Assembly: GCA_963580285.1 (NCBI GenBank) | Contig: OY757010.1 | Location: forward strand, 67,106,406-67,170,405 | Length of the DNA: 64,000 nucleotides | Source: Lucinisca nassula | Taxonomy: Eukaryota > Mollusca > Bivalvia > Lucinida > Lucinidae | Reading direction: 5' to 3' | In this document: positions 32,889 to 42,632 of the stretch, one piece after another | Layout: the number at the start of each line of letters is the position of its first letter | Position numbering within the stretch: the first letter of the stretch is position 1 | The notes under the pieces: generated by a model | What the model saw: only the letters and a program-made list of their open reading frames with translations | Told to the model about the DNA's origin: nothing | The model's database searches: none | Translations under genes and position numbers: made by a program

Positions 32889-33117
32889 TTAACCCATTTA
32901 GTACCAGAAACCCAAAAACGGGCAGTTGGCAAACAATGCAGGCCCAGATCAGATGCCGCAGAACGCGGCATCTTATCAGGGCCTCCACTGTTTGCTGAAA
33001 GTTCAGCCATTTTCCAAATCAATTTTGAAGAAAACACAACCTGACACCCCTAAATTTTGAAATGGACTCATGCTTTATATAAGGAGGAAGATTCCACTTG
33101 GTGCAAAAAGGATTGAA
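32889..33117. mobile_element. Family C MITE
   Basis: TTAACCCATTTAGTACCAG ... TTGGTGCAAAAAGGATTGA. Inner hairpin GATGCCGCAGAACGCGGCATC. Confidence 0.65.
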
Positions 33118-33145
33118 TGCTGTATTTGATGCATCATTTACTTAT

Positions 33146-33397
33146 TTAACCCATTTTTGTACTGAATGGACTCTTCTGTCTTATACATGTATATAGCAGG
33201 AGTCCATTGAAAAAATTAGGGATGTCAAGTTGTCTTACCTTTGAAATTTGTTTGGACAATGGCTGAACTGTTTTGCAAACATTGTGGGCCCTGATCATGA
33301 TGCAACATTCTGGGCCTTACGTTCTGCAGTGTCTGATCTGGGCCTACACTGTTTGCCAATAGCCCGTTATGGAGTTCCCCCATACAAGATTGCTTAA
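33146..33397. mobile_element. Family C MITE (diverged)
   Basis: TTTAACCCATTTTTGTACTG ... GCTTAA with the family core CAAACATTGTGGGCCCTG. Confidence 0.5.
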
Positions 33398-33549
33398 AAG
33401 TGTTTCATAACTTGAAGAATTACATACAAATGAGCAAATAACAGTGCAGGGGCCAGTTGTTCGAAACTATCCATGTCATTAGTTAATGTATCGTTCAAAA
33501 CTAATGATGTTGTTAGTAAAAAAAATAAATAATAATAATAATCAACCTT

Positions 33550-33796
33550 ATAGATTTGTTTAATTTGAGGTTTAACATCCCCGTCAACACAGTATAGGTC
33601 ATTTTGGAGCCGTTGCTTCCAATTTTGTGGGACTTTTACCCGACATTAAGATGAAATGACATCTCAAGCCCTGTCGCCCACACGGTGGTTCCTGGACAGG
33701 CTTAGATCCTGTAAGCGGTTTACCTGTTCTAGTGTGCGGATGGTTTCATGGAAGCATCATGCAGCCCATCTATTTCTTCAAGCCCCGATGGGCGGG
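33550..33796 (-). mobile_element. SINE-like family B retroposon (internally deleted)
   Basis: Starts TTTGTTTAATTTGAGG and ends CAAGCCCCGATGGGCGGGGG. The central TAAACCCTATTGG..GGACGGTCCG section is missing. Confidence 0.65.
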
Positions 33797-34099
33797 GGCA
33801 TCTTATTTATAAAGGGTAACACATTTAGAACTAGTTTAGTACTCTACATGTTGCCAAAATGCCACTGACCAAGTATAAGCTCAATTTGACGTATGGTTTT
33901 GGAGGACAAAATGGACAGTTTTTGGGGGTCTTTGCCCTTGAAAATAAAGTCAAGGTCACCATTTAGTACTCTGTTAGTTAACATATCGTTAAAACTTTGA
34001 TCTAGTTGGCCATCCAATCCCAAAAAAGATTGATATTTTTACTTTTGATGGCAAAATTGAGTAGAGTATGGCATCCATGCTAAATGTAATCCTTGATGT
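33797..34099. other. Target repeat into which the LTR element inserted
   Basis: No gene. 34020-34090 (GATTGATATTTTTACTTTTG, TTGAGTAGAGTATGGCA) recurs at 45068-45125, where the same repeat continues without an LTR element, so it acts as an empty-site paralog. Confidence 0.6.
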
Positions 34100-34572
34100 T
34101 GTGACGTTATACCTTGGCGGGACAGTTTTAAACTGCAAATGGTTAAGCTAGTATGTTTTAATTCAGAAATCATTAGTGTTAACGTTTTATTAGAAAAGTA
34201 TCAAAGTGTAATGTTTGTAAATGCGCAATAAAAGGTGTGTTTCCTGGAACTAGGTTAGTGACGTAAGCAAGTAATAAAGCTGTCTAACTATCTTTCTTAT
34301 AGGGTGGAACCGGTCAGAAAATGATTTGTTTATTTGATGTTTTGGCACATTTAATACTTCTCCCAGACGATTTTGACACTAAATTCTAATAAATTAGATT
34401 ACGGAAATCTCGGTTATACGTCATAGTTTGATTATATTTAGAAATGCCATCATTTGTGGGTGACAGGAAATTGCCTTTTATGGCCAGTTCTTCGCAGTAG
34501 CAACATCACGTAATTGTTTAATTTAGTAACAAGTAATGGTTTTTCCTTCCTAAAAATAGAAAGTCTTTAACT

Positions 34573-34579
34573 TATAAAA
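34573..34579 (+). promoter_or_regulatory. TATA box of LTR promoter
   Basis: TATAAAA in CTTATAAAACCGGG. Transcription would start roughly 25-30 nt downstream. The same box sits in the 3' LTR at 43971-43977. Confidence 0.6.
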
Positions 34580-34713
34580 CCGGGAGTGTGGGTTGATGAG
34601 TGGTTCTTGTTTGTTGTGCGTCTGAAGTGAAAAGCTGTACATAGTGTCTGTCATGTGAACTCTGTCGTATGATAGTTGAGAATGAAAGGGTTTTCCTGCA
34701 GTAAAGAAACTTT

Positions 34714-34719
34714 AATAAA
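34714..34719 (+). terminator. Polyadenylation signal in LTR
   Basis: AATAAA about 140 nt after the TATA box. The equivalent in the 3' LTR (44112-44117) would end genomic transcripts. Other AATAAA sites at about 34225 and 34270 lie in U3, upstream of the promoter. Confidence 0.5.
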
Positions 34720-34794
34720 TAGACAGTAGCAGCACAAATGTCTTGGGTGTTATTGCATCCCATGAAGCCACCCGGCAGTGGACACTACGCCACA

Positions 34795-34815
34795 CCACTG
34801 GACTTTTAATGGTGC
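34795..34815 (+). promoter_or_regulatory. Presumed primer-binding region
   Basis: TGG triplets at 34799 (TGGACTTTTAATGG) and 34810 (TGGTGCTCGTGGCC) just after the LTR could pair with a tRNA CCA end. I could not decide which, or name the tRNA. Confidence 0.3.
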
Positions 34816-34906
34816 TCGTGGCCAGCATGGACTCTACCTTATTGTAACCGATTTGTGTCTTCCTTTGGATTATACGGGACATTACGTTCGAGCTTCAGGA
34901 CACTGT

Positions 34907-34918
34907 GGTCTGGTAAGT
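34907..34918 (+). promoter_or_regulatory. Candidate major splice donor
   Basis: TGGTCTG|GTAAGT, a consensus donor after 34912 in the leader, 36 nt before the gag ATG. It would serve the env acceptor at 39986 and possibly the one at 42468. Confidence 0.55.
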
Positions 34919-34947
34919 TAAGTCTACTTTATTCTTAAATTACAGAC

Positions 34948-35847
34948 ATGGCTGGGCCGGACGTAGGACAGGTGTTTCAAAATCTGGCTGTGGAAATGGG
35001 TAATGTTTCCACTGCTCTTGGGGCTCAAGGGGTCAGTCAGATTGTACCGCCATTTGAGGGGGAGGCAAAACGGTTCAAAGAATGGGTAAAGTCTATAGAG
35101 AAATATGCCAGGCTTATGGAACTTGATGATGCTAGGATTAAAAGGGTGGCTTATCAATCCAGTCGGGGGCCAGTTAGTGACTTTATTAATCGATATACGG
35201 AGGGACTTCCTGCGGCAACTTGGGCACAAATGAAGGCTGAACTTAGCAGCAGGTTTTCCGAAATTACTGATGCACAACATGCATTCCTGTTACTCAGGAA
35301 GGTGCACCAGAAAGCTGGGGAGACAGTGCAGGTTTATGCCGAGAGGCTGATGGCGTTGGCCGAGGATGCATTCGACAATCAAGCAGGTCAACCGGTTCAA
35401 AGGCAGCTGATTGACACTTTTGTCGATGGGCTGGCTGAGGATCAGTTAAAACTTAAGGTGCTTAGAGATAACCCTGCAAACTTGGAGGCTGCTGTTACGG
35501 TGGCCACCAATGAACAAAACCTGCGTAGGCGTTTCAATCTGCGCACACGTCATCAATATGTCCCTGATGATAATCGGATGGAAGTTGACCATTACCGTCC
35601 CGTGCCCCGATGTTATAACTGCCATAGGAAAGGTCACAAGAGTAAAGACTGTAAAGTTAAGGCCCATGTAAACGCAGTTGAGCAAGCAACACCGTACCAG
35701 GGGGTTGATAAGAAAAAGGAAATGCTGTGCTGGTATTGTGGGAAAAAGGGACACTTTAAAAAAGAATGTAGGAAACGGCAAGCTGATTTTGGCAGGGGTA
35801 ATAACTCCCCAAAGCCAAGGGGTAATCCGGTCAATCAGGAAAACTAG
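34948..35847 (+). CDS. gag: Gag structural polyprotein
   Basis: 299 codons from ATG to TAG. Gag packages the RNA and forms the particle core. The N-terminal two thirds are helical and capsid-like: VPPFEGEAKRFKEWVKSIEKYA near residues 31-52 is the usual start of the Ty3-type capsid region, and LLRKVHQKAGETVQVYAERL near 112-131 matches the conserved QxxxETVxxYxxRL stretch. Two CCHC zinc knuckles follow, at C222-C225-H230-C235 and C261-C264-H269-C274. The C-terminus is basic and Asn/Pro-rich. The TAG sits next to a predicted -1 frameshift site into pol. No damage is seen. Confidence 0.95.
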   Translation: MAGPDVGQVFQNLAVEMGNVSTALGAQGVSQIVPPFEGEAKRFKEWVKSIEKYARLMELDDARIKRVAYQSSRGPVSDFINRYTEGLPAATWAQMKAELSSRFSEITDAQHAFLLLRKVHQKAGETVQVYAERLMALAEDAFDNQAGQPVQRQLIDTFVDGLAEDQLKLKVLRDNPANLEAAVTVATNEQNLRRRFNLRTRHQYVPDDNRMEVDHYRPVPRCYNCHRKGHKSKDCKVKAHVNAVEQATPYQGVDKKKEMLCWYCGKKGHFKKECRKRQADFGRGNNSPKPRGNPVNQEN

Positions 35848-38800
35848 GGCCCTCCTTCCGTGTTGAAGCCCACGGAAGGAGAAGAAACATTACTAAAGTC
35901 ATTCCAAAATTTAGCATAGCATTAACAGGGAGTCCAAATTCATGTTTGATACGAATAGGGAAACATCAGTTCAGATCACTAGTAGACTCCGGAGCCGAAG
36001 TATCTATGATGCACACACGTGTTTATCGGTCGTTAAAAATAAAACCACCGTTAATAAGGAAAGAAGCAGCGCTTCAGTCGGTTAATGGCACATGTTTAAA
36101 ATTGGATGGGTACGTTACCCTTACTTTCCAAATCGGGGATACCGAAATTAAACATTCATTTTACGTGTCACCTTCTATAAACAGAAATTTTATATTAGGT
36201 CGAGACTGGCTTGTACAGAACGGTGTAAGGTTATACTTCGACTTAGGATTTCTACGAATTGGTAGGACTCAGATTCCTCTAGAGGAGGACATACACATAG
36301 CTTCATTAGTTCGCCTTAGGTCAACAACTGTCTTAAAACCACAGACGGCTACTGTCTGCCTTGGCAAAGTAAAGGATAGTCATGAGCTTCCAGTTTATAA
36401 TGTATACGCAGTTTCCGCTGTTGAAACAAAATTCCTGAACAATGAACCAGGACTGATGGTTTCGAATTCAATAGCCAAAATGAATAAGAGTCGATTCTTA
36501 CCTGTCATGGTAGTCAATAACACAAACCGTACCGTAAGGCTTTCACGGGGATGTGTCCTTGCAAAAATGGAGAGAGTAAATGAGGCCAAAATAAATAGCC
36601 TTGACTCTGTTAAGAGAACGATAGCTGCTACAAAAACCAGTGATTGGAAAGCAGAACTGGAAGTACCTGATAGGCATAGAGACTCCACGTTAGGGTTTTT
36701 AGGGCAACACCATGATTTGTTTGCAGCTAAAGACTCGGAGTTGGGTCATACTGACACTGTCAAAATGAAACTTGATACAGGCAATCATCCACCCATAAAA
36801 TTAAGACCATACAGAACTCCCATTCATAACCGGGAAGTAATTGATAAAGCTGTGGACGAGATGTTGGATGCCAATATAATACAAAGGTCTAAATCTCCAT
36901 GGAGTTTCCCAGTGGTGATAGTTGATAAGAAAGATGGGTCAAAACGATTCTGTGTGGACTTCAGAAAACTGAACCAAATTACTAAACCAAATTCATATCC
37001 TCTTCCTTTAATAGACGACATTTTGGCACTCCTTGGAAAAGCAAAATTCTTTACCTCTTTAGATCTAAAGTCTGGGTATTGGCAGGTGCTGATGGATGAG
37101 GCCGATAAAGAGAAGACTGCTTTTGCATGTCACAGAGGACTGTTTGAGTTTAATGTGATGCCTTTCGGTTTGTCCTCAGCCCCAGCTGTCTTTCAGCAGA
37201 TGATGGCAATCGTTCTGCAAGGGCTCAGTCATTTTGCAACTGCCTATTTGGATGACATTTTGATATATAGTGAAACTTTGGAAGAACATCTGTTTCACTT
37301 GACCACAGTCTTTGACAGGTTACGTATGCATGGCTTGAAATTGAAGTTAAAGAAGTGTTCCTTCTTGCAAGCAGAAACTCAGTATCTAGGTTTTATCATC
37401 AATGCACAAGGTGTCAGTCCAGATCCACAAAAGGTAGAAGCCATTAGGTCTCTTCCCACACCCACATGTGTTCGGGAGGTTCGTTCCTTCATTGGGATGT
37501 GCTCGTACTATCGCAGGTTCATTCCAAACTTCTCTGAAATAGCAGAGCCTGTTATTGCTCTCACTCGAAAGTATGCTCGGTTCAAGTGGACAGAACAATG
37601 TCAAAGTAGCTTTGATTATCTGAAGCAAAGCCTCACTGTGGTGCCCTTATTAGCCTATCCAGATCCAAACAAACCCTACACTCTGTACACGGACGCCAGT
37701 AATTCCTGTATAGGGGCATGCTTAACTCAAGAGTCTGAGGGAAATGAAAGCTTTTTGCCCAATGTCAAAAATGAAAAGCCCATTTATTACCTTTCTCACA
37801 AATTAAGCAAAACTCAATGCAAATGGTCAACAATTGAAAAGGAAGCTTTTGCAATTCACTATTCCTTGCAGAAGCTTGACTATTACCTACACAACGCGAG
37901 ATTTACCATTAAAACTGATCACAAGCCTTTAAAGTATTTGCTGGAATCACCTATGCAGAATAAGAAAATTCAACTTTGGGCTCTGGGGATGGCTGGGTAT
38001 AACTGTACCATAGAATACATTGCTGGCACGGAGAACACGTGCGCTGACCTACTTTCAAGAAAGCCAGATGGGGATGACACCGTGATTGAAGCGGGGTTGT
38101 TAGAACCAGATATAAACGACCACACCTATGAAGTTGGAGCCATAAACTCAAATGAAATCAATCCCAAGAACTTTGCCGGATGTGAGGTGCCAACTAAGGA
38201 CCGTCCTGAAATTCCGGAAACTGATATGCCAGGTTTGGACATGAGACTAGAACAGGGTAAAGATGAGGCTGTAATGGAACTGAAGAACCTGTTAGAACAT
38301 GGTGAACCCTCCAAAGCAATAAAGCATAGATATCTTGTCGAAAAGGGCATAGTGTATTATCTGTCCAATCCGGATGATAACCCTACACTAAGGCTGTATG
38401 TACCTGAACATTTAAGGCAAATGGTCATTACACAATACCATGATAAAAATGGTCATATGGGGGTACAAAAGACATTTGATACTATCAGACAGAAATATTT
38501 TTGGCCAAACTTATTTTTAGAAATTTATGATTACGTCTCAAGGTGTGTAAGTTGCCAGGCTCGGGCAAGCAAAAATGTCAAACCTTTGCTACAAAATGTG
38601 GATATACCACCGTACCCCATGGCTAAATTAAGTCTTGATTTGTCAGGACCATACCCAAAGACTTTGTCAGGAAATAAATACATCATTGCCTTTGTGGACT
38701 GGTACAGTGGTTGGCCGGAAGCTTTTGCTGTGCCGGACAAGACTGCAGAGACCGTTGCTCACCTGATAATCGAAGAAATCTATCCACGCTTCGGCTGCCC

Positions 38801-39902
38801 TTTGGAGCTGGTGTCAGATAACGGATCTGAGAACGTAAATAGAGTCATGAGAGAGACCCTGGGGGCGCTGAATGTACATCATGTCACCACTTCCTTCTAT
38901 CACCCTGCTAGTAACAGTAAGGTGGAAAGATTCCATAGGACCCTTCATGACGTGCTAGCAAAGAGACTACAGGATGAACAAGATGTCTGGGACCTTCACC
39001 TGAACCAGGTTCTCGCAAGTATCCGTTTCAATGTCAGTGAAGCTACAGACTATACTCCATTTTATCTGCTCTATGGCCGTGATGTAGTCTTACCCATCGA
39101 CACTCTCTTGAAACCTCGTAGGAGATACATGGGGGAGGACATGCATCAGATTGCCCTCCAAGAGCAGCATAAGGCATTCATGCTGGTCCATGGACGCATC
39201 AGGAAGCAACAACGGAAACATGCAAAATATGGTAATAAAAACCGAAAGGATGTGTCATACAATATAGGGGATCCAGTGTTCTATAAAAAACATGTCCGTA
39301 CCAAGATAGAGGGTCGTTGGAAACCTTTCTATAGGATTATTGAACAGAAATCACCAGTGACCTATGTGTTGAAAAATCAGTTAGACAATAAGACTGTTGA
39401 AGCTCATGCTGATGACATAAAGTTTGCAAAGGTTGATACCTGGGAAATACCCAAAACGGATGCGGGACAACCAATTCGTAAGGCAGCGTATGTTGTACCG
39501 CCGGAATCTGATGACGGTTCTTCTGGTTCTGAATCCTCAGAAACGGAAGCAGAGGGACCGGAACGAAGGTTTGTAGATCTAGCGCGTCGTGAACGTGAAG
39601 ACTCGGATGAAGAGGGCAATATTCCAAAAATGGAACTTGCAAAGCGCGTTCGTGACCGTGAACTCCGGGAAAATGCAGAAAATGCATATGCATCAGAGGA
39701 GATGCAAACCGCAAGCGACGCGGATTCGGAGGCTACTATTGATTATGATCCATCAGATTCTATAATGATTGAAGAAGTAAAGAAATGTCAAGCCACAGTT
39801 GGCAAAGATAAGAAAAATGATCTTCGTAGCAAAAAGAAAACCAAAAAGGGTCGAAATACTAAGGTTAAAACTCTGCTTAGTGCTATAGCTAGTCTATTCT
39901 AA
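35826..39902 (+). CDS. pol: Pol polyprotein: protease, reverse transcriptase, RNase H, integrase
   Basis: The frame is open from 35826 (after TAA) to 39902. It has no suitable start and overlaps gag by 22 nt in the -1 frame. Numbering from codon 35946 (about 40 codons in): protease LVDSGAEVS with D14-S-G; RT with FCVDFRKLN, LDLKSGYWQ, MPFGLSSAP and YLDD at 434-437; RNase H with TDAS, KEAFA and TDHKPL; integrase HHCC starting at H837 (HMGVQKT...CVSCQ), then D898, D958 and E994 (35 residues between the last two); GPY/F-like module KHVRTKIEGRWKPFYRI. No chromodomain. The last ~155 residues are an acidic Ser/Glu-rich then Lys-rich tail of unknown role. No stop or frameshift inside. Confidence 0.95.
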   Translation, partial: SGQSGKLGPSFRVEAHGRRRNITKVIPKFSIALTGSPNSCLIRIGKHQFRSLVDSGAEVSMMHTRVYRSLKIKPPLIRKEAALQSVNGTCLKLDGYVTLTFQIGDTEIKHSFYVSPSINRNFILGRDWLVQNGVRLYFDLGFLRIGRTQIPLEEDIHIASLVRLRSTTVLKPQTATVCLGKVKDSHELPVYNVYAVSAVETKFLNNEPGLMVSNSIAKMNKSRFLPVMVVNNTNRTVRLSRGCVLAKMERVNEAKINSLDSVKRTIAATKTSDWKAELEVPDRHRDSTLGFLGQHHDLFAAKDSELGHTDTVKMKLDTGNHPPIKLRPYRTPIHNREVIDKAVDEMLDANIIQRSKSPWSFPVVIVDKKDGSKRFCVDFRKLNQITKPNSYPLPLIDDILALLGKAKFFTSLDLKSGYWQVLMDEADKEKTAFACHRGLFEFNVMPFGLSSAPAVFQQMMAIVLQGLSHFATAYLDDILIYSETLEEHLFHLTTVFDRLRMHGLKLKLKKCSFLQAETQYLGFIINAQGVSPDPQKVEAIRSLPTPTCVREVRSFIGMCSYYRRFIPNFSEIAEPVIALTRKYARFKWTEQCQSSFDYLKQSLTVVPLLAYPDPNKPYTLYTDASNSCIGACLTQESEGNESFLPNVKNEKPIYYLSHKLSKTQCKWSTIEKEAFAIHYSLQKLDYYLHNARFTIKTDHKPLKYLLESPMQNKKIQLWALGMAGYNCTIEYIAGTENTCADLLSRKPDGDDTVIEAGLLEPDINDHTYEVGAINSNEINPKNFAGCEVPTKDRPEIPETDMPGLDMRLEQGKDEAVMELKNLLEHGEPSKAIKHRYLVEKGIVYYLSNPDDNPTLRLYVPEHLRQMVITQYHDKNGHMGVQKTFDTIRQKYFWPNLFLEIYDYVSRCVSCQARASKNVKPLLQNVDIPPYPMAKLSLDLSGPYPKTLSGNKYIIAFVDWYSGWPEAFAVPDKTAETVAHLIIEEIYPRFGCPLELVSDNGSENVNRVMRETLGALNVHHVTTSFYHPASNSKVERFHRTLHDVLAKRLQDEQDVWDLHLNQVLASIRFNVSEATDYTPFYLLYGRDVVLPIDTLLKPRRRYMGEDMHQIALQEQHKAFMLVHGRIRKQQRKHAKYGNKNRKDVSYNIGDPVFYKKHVRTKIEGRWKPFYRIIEQKSPVTYVLKNQLDNKTVEAHADDIKFAKVDTWEIPKTDAGQPIRKAAYVVPPESDDGSSGSESSETEAEGPERRFVDLARREREDSDEEGNIPKMELAKRVRDRELRENAENAYASEEMQTASDADSEATIDYDPSDSIMIEEVKKCQATVGKDKKNDLRSKKKTKKGRNTKVKTLLSAIASLF
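35838..35880 (+). promoter_or_regulatory. Predicted gag-pol -1 frameshift signal
   Basis: GGAAAAC (35838-35844) lies right before the gag TAG. Eight bases later a 10-bp perfect stem (35853-35862 with 35871-35880) closes an 8-nt loop. Pol is open in the -1 frame from 35826. Spacing and stem fit -1 frameshifting. The heptamer is not the strict XXXYYYZ pattern, although its A-site AAC is common in such sites. Confidence 0.6.
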
Positions 39903-39969
39903 GTAATGTTTAAGGCTTCTTGCACCTTGTATAAAGATTAAAATTAGATAAGTTAAATCTAATTTGGGG

Positions 39970-39988
39970 TGTCTGTTTCATTGCAGGA
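39970..39988 (+). promoter_or_regulatory. Splice acceptor for env mRNA
   Basis: Pyrimidine-rich TGTCTGTTTCATTGCAG ends at 39986, 25 nt before the env ATG. Joining the leader donor (34912) here would make a subgenomic env message, as in errantiviruses and retroviruses. Confidence 0.65.
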
Positions 39989-40011
39989 GACAGACTTTAC
40001 CGGCAGCCAAG

Positions 40012-42051
40012 ATGCGTCTCCTTATTCTTCTGTCACTGATTGGCTATGCCGTGGGGGTAATAATTCATGAAAACGTTGCTTTTCAACATGTAAACGACGT
40101 GACATCTACCAGAGCTAAATGGTTGGTCAGTTTCGTTCATGACCTTGAGCCATTTAGAAATTTCCTTAGAAGAGTGTATTCTGATATCTTAAAGGCAACT
40201 GAGGTGGCCGATACATTGAGCAGTCATTTTACTGACCCACAACAACAGGGTTTCAGGGCTACACTGAAACAGCTGGGTAAGGAAGTAAAATCCCTGCAGG
40301 AAACACAGCATAGTATTATCACCAGCTATGTTGACTACCGCTCATTGGGGACTAGGTCCGAAAGAAGTATCCTACCCCTGGGGGGCCGTATCCTATCCTT
40401 CCTTTTTGGGACCGTTTCGGAGGCGGATCTAGATAATATAAAAAGGGCAGTAAGGGACATGTCACAAAATCAACAATCTATCCTGCACATGCTGGATGAA
40501 CAAATGACTATCTTGAATGTGTCCCGAATACAAATTGCAGAAAACCGACAGGCCATTATGAGCCTTGTTGATTGCATGGATGAGTTTGAGGGACGCATAC
40601 ACAACTTAACACTCTCTATTCAGAAACGATTTGAGCATATTGAGATGTTTGTTAACATATATGCACAAATGGACCTAATTTTAGCGGGACTACGTGATGC
40701 TATTCAACGTGGTACCATATACTTGGACAGTTTTCGTTTGGAGATAGATATGTTGGCTCTTAGTCGTTTGTCTCCAAGTTCCATCACTCCTAAGAATCTG
40801 AGAAAACTTTTGACCCAAATAAATAACAAATTACCATCTACTCTCAAACTTCCAGAGGATCCACGCTCCAATATTTGGTATTTTTACCGTACACTCACTT
40901 GTTCCACTGTCATGGATGGATCCCAAATAGTTGTGGTAATAAATATACCACTGTTAGACTTTACAGGTGAATATGAGGTTTACCGCGTGTATAACATACC
41001 CTTACCCATGCCAAGCAGGCCAAATAAGGTCAGACTGACCTACGTACCTGACATGGTCGCCAAATATGACATCGAGTCGGCAGGATTACTGATTAATAAA
41101 GATCGTAGTCGCTACACTCTTTTGTCTGAACATGAGTTGCTGGAGTGTAGTAATCAGTTCACTAAATATTGTACCCCAAGAAGCGCCATCATGCCTGTAA
41201 ATTTAAACCAGCTTTGTGTCCTCGCTTTGTTTTTCAAAGATGCACCAAAAGTCAATAAATATTGCTGCAGACTAGTTCAACCGAATACACTGCTGCCCAT
41301 GGGTACATATTTAACACAGGGTTTATGGGTAATTGGTACGAAAGAAAAAATAGACTTCTCCATTGTATGTTTGGGAATGTCGGGCAGAAAGTCGATAAAA
41401 ACACACACCACACAAGCTATTGATCCACCTTTGGGAATAATTCAATTGGAGCCAGGGTGTCACGCTGCAAATAACTTTCTGAGTCTGCCGCCCTACTATT
41501 TCTTTGAAGAACAAGTTGACATACCTGACCCCTACACGGAATTGCTAGAACTCCACAATACGACCGAATTTAAATTATGGGAACCCTTTTCACAGGCCTT
41601 ACCAAATTTTAGTAAACTGGAACTGCCCACGAACCTGAGTACCATAAAGCAGATACCAATGGATGATTTGATTTTAAGGTTGCGTAGTATGCGCAGTGTA
41701 GAACTAGAAGATACCTCTTGGCCTTTATGGGCATACATCATAATTGACAGTGTTGTCTGCATCACAATTGCGGGGGCCGTATTTTTGTTCTTAAGATATT
41801 GCAAACATAAGAAACCCCTTGATCCTGAAAAGCACGGTTGCTGTGCCCGGCTTGCCATGTTCTGTAGTGACAGAGTTAAGGTAGACGATGACGAACCGCA
41901 TGACCACCCAACGTCGGTGTCCTACTCCAAAGAAACGGATGAAGTGGCTATACTTCAGGGCAGGGCCCAATCTGCCCCACCGAGTGAAGAGATCCTAAGG
42001 AACTCCATTCTGGGACAACTCTACCCTAAGTTACCTACGGTGGCTCAGTAG
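40012..42051 (+). CDS. env: Env-like class I fusion glycoprotein (F-protein type)
   Basis: 679 codons from ATG. Residues 1-18 form a hydrophobic signal peptide. A furin-like R-S-E-R at 115-118 is followed by a hydrophobic, Gly-containing stretch (LPLGGRILSFLFGTV), the position and make-up of the fusion peptide in baculovirus F and Ty3/Gypsy errantivirus Env proteins. A long helical, coiled-coil-like part follows (about 135-220). N-x-S/T sites are present (for example NVS, NLT, NTT, NLS). A membrane span lies near 570-597 (WPLWAYIIIDSVVCITIAGA), then a Cys-rich and acidic tail of about 80 residues. It would sit on the cell or particle surface and drive membrane fusion; this is inferred from family features. 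Frame intact, just after pol and before ORF4. Confidence 0.85.
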   Translation: MRLLILLSLIGYAVGVIIHENVAFQHVNDVTSTRAKWLVSFVHDLEPFRNFLRRVYSDILKATEVADTLSSHFTDPQQQGFRATLKQLGKEVKSLQETQHSIITSYVDYRSLGTRSERSILPLGGRILSFLFGTVSEADLDNIKRAVRDMSQNQQSILHMLDEQMTILNVSRIQIAENRQAIMSLVDCMDEFEGRIHNLTLSIQKRFEHIEMFVNIYAQMDLILAGLRDAIQRGTIYLDSFRLEIDMLALSRLSPSSITPKNLRKLLTQINNKLPSTLKLPEDPRSNIWYFYRTLTCSTVMDGSQIVVVINIPLLDFTGEYEVYRVYNIPLPMPSRPNKVRLTYVPDMVAKYDIESAGLLINKDRSRYTLLSEHELLECSNQFTKYCTPRSAIMPVNLNQLCVLALFFKDAPKVNKYCCRLVQPNTLLPMGTYLTQGLWVIGTKEKIDFSIVCLGMSGRKSIKTHTTQAIDPPLGIIQLEPGCHAANNFLSLPPYYFFEEQVDIPDPYTELLELHNTTEFKLWEPFSQALPNFSKLELPTNLSTIKQIPMDDLILRLRSMRSVELEDTSWPLWAYIIIDSVVCITIAGAVFLFLRYCKHKKPLDPEKHGCCARLAMFCSDRVKVDDDEPHDHPTSVSYSKETDEVAILQGRAQSAPPSEEILRNSILGQLYPKLPTVAQ

Positions 42052-42451
42052 GACAGAACGGTTCATTATTAGTGTTGAACAGTATATGTGTATATAGCCT
42101 GCTACGTTTTGTGGTGTATATAAACTGCAGGACAAAAATATGTTGAATAACCCTTGTTGTACAGAAATTTTACATGTATTCTGAACTTATGGAACAACCC
42201 TCGTTTAAACAGACAGACGGACAGACGCCTGGTGAATCCACAGTTGAAGCCAAAATACTATAGCAAAACTGTTTCTATAACTTGTTATAATTTTGTGTAT
42301 CGTCGAAGTTAAAATCGACAAGTACACTCGTAAATCAACCAAAAACCAGAAGATACAATTAATTGGGGAAAAAGGAGGAACAATGCGATAAATGATGTGC
42401 AATAAATATGGGAATTGAAGACACTTGCTGGCTATTATCGAAAACGTTAAT

Positions 42452-42470
42452 CTTTCAACTTTTCTCAGCT
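42452..42470 (+). promoter_or_regulatory. Candidate splice acceptor for the downstream ORF
   Basis: CTTTCAACTTTTCTCAG ends at 42468, 164 nt before the ORF4 ATG. A weaker TTTCAG ends at 42539. Confidence 0.4.
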
Positions 42471-42632
42471 ACACCTCCTTATTAAACAAGCCTAATTGGA
42501 GCTTATTAAAACAACAAACTTTGTCCAGGAAAATTTCAGTTGAACCAAGTTAATCCACTACGATACGTAATCAGCCAGAATTCAAAGGAATATTTATATA
42601 TATATATATCACAAATTAATTGGACTTTCAAG

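Larger units (their letters stand above)
34100..34794 (+). repeat. 5' LTR
   Basis: TG...CA ends. TATAAAA at 34573-34579 and AATAAA at 34714-34719 suggest U3 up to about 34605, a short R, then U5. It repeats at +9398 with no change seen. A 63-codon antisense frame here is a shadow. Confidence 0.95.

Noticed and set aside
34572..34763. 63-codon antisense ORF, repeated at 43970-44161
   Set aside because: It lies wholly in the LTRs, antisense across the TATA box and polyadenylation signal. The duplication merely reflects the LTR pair.
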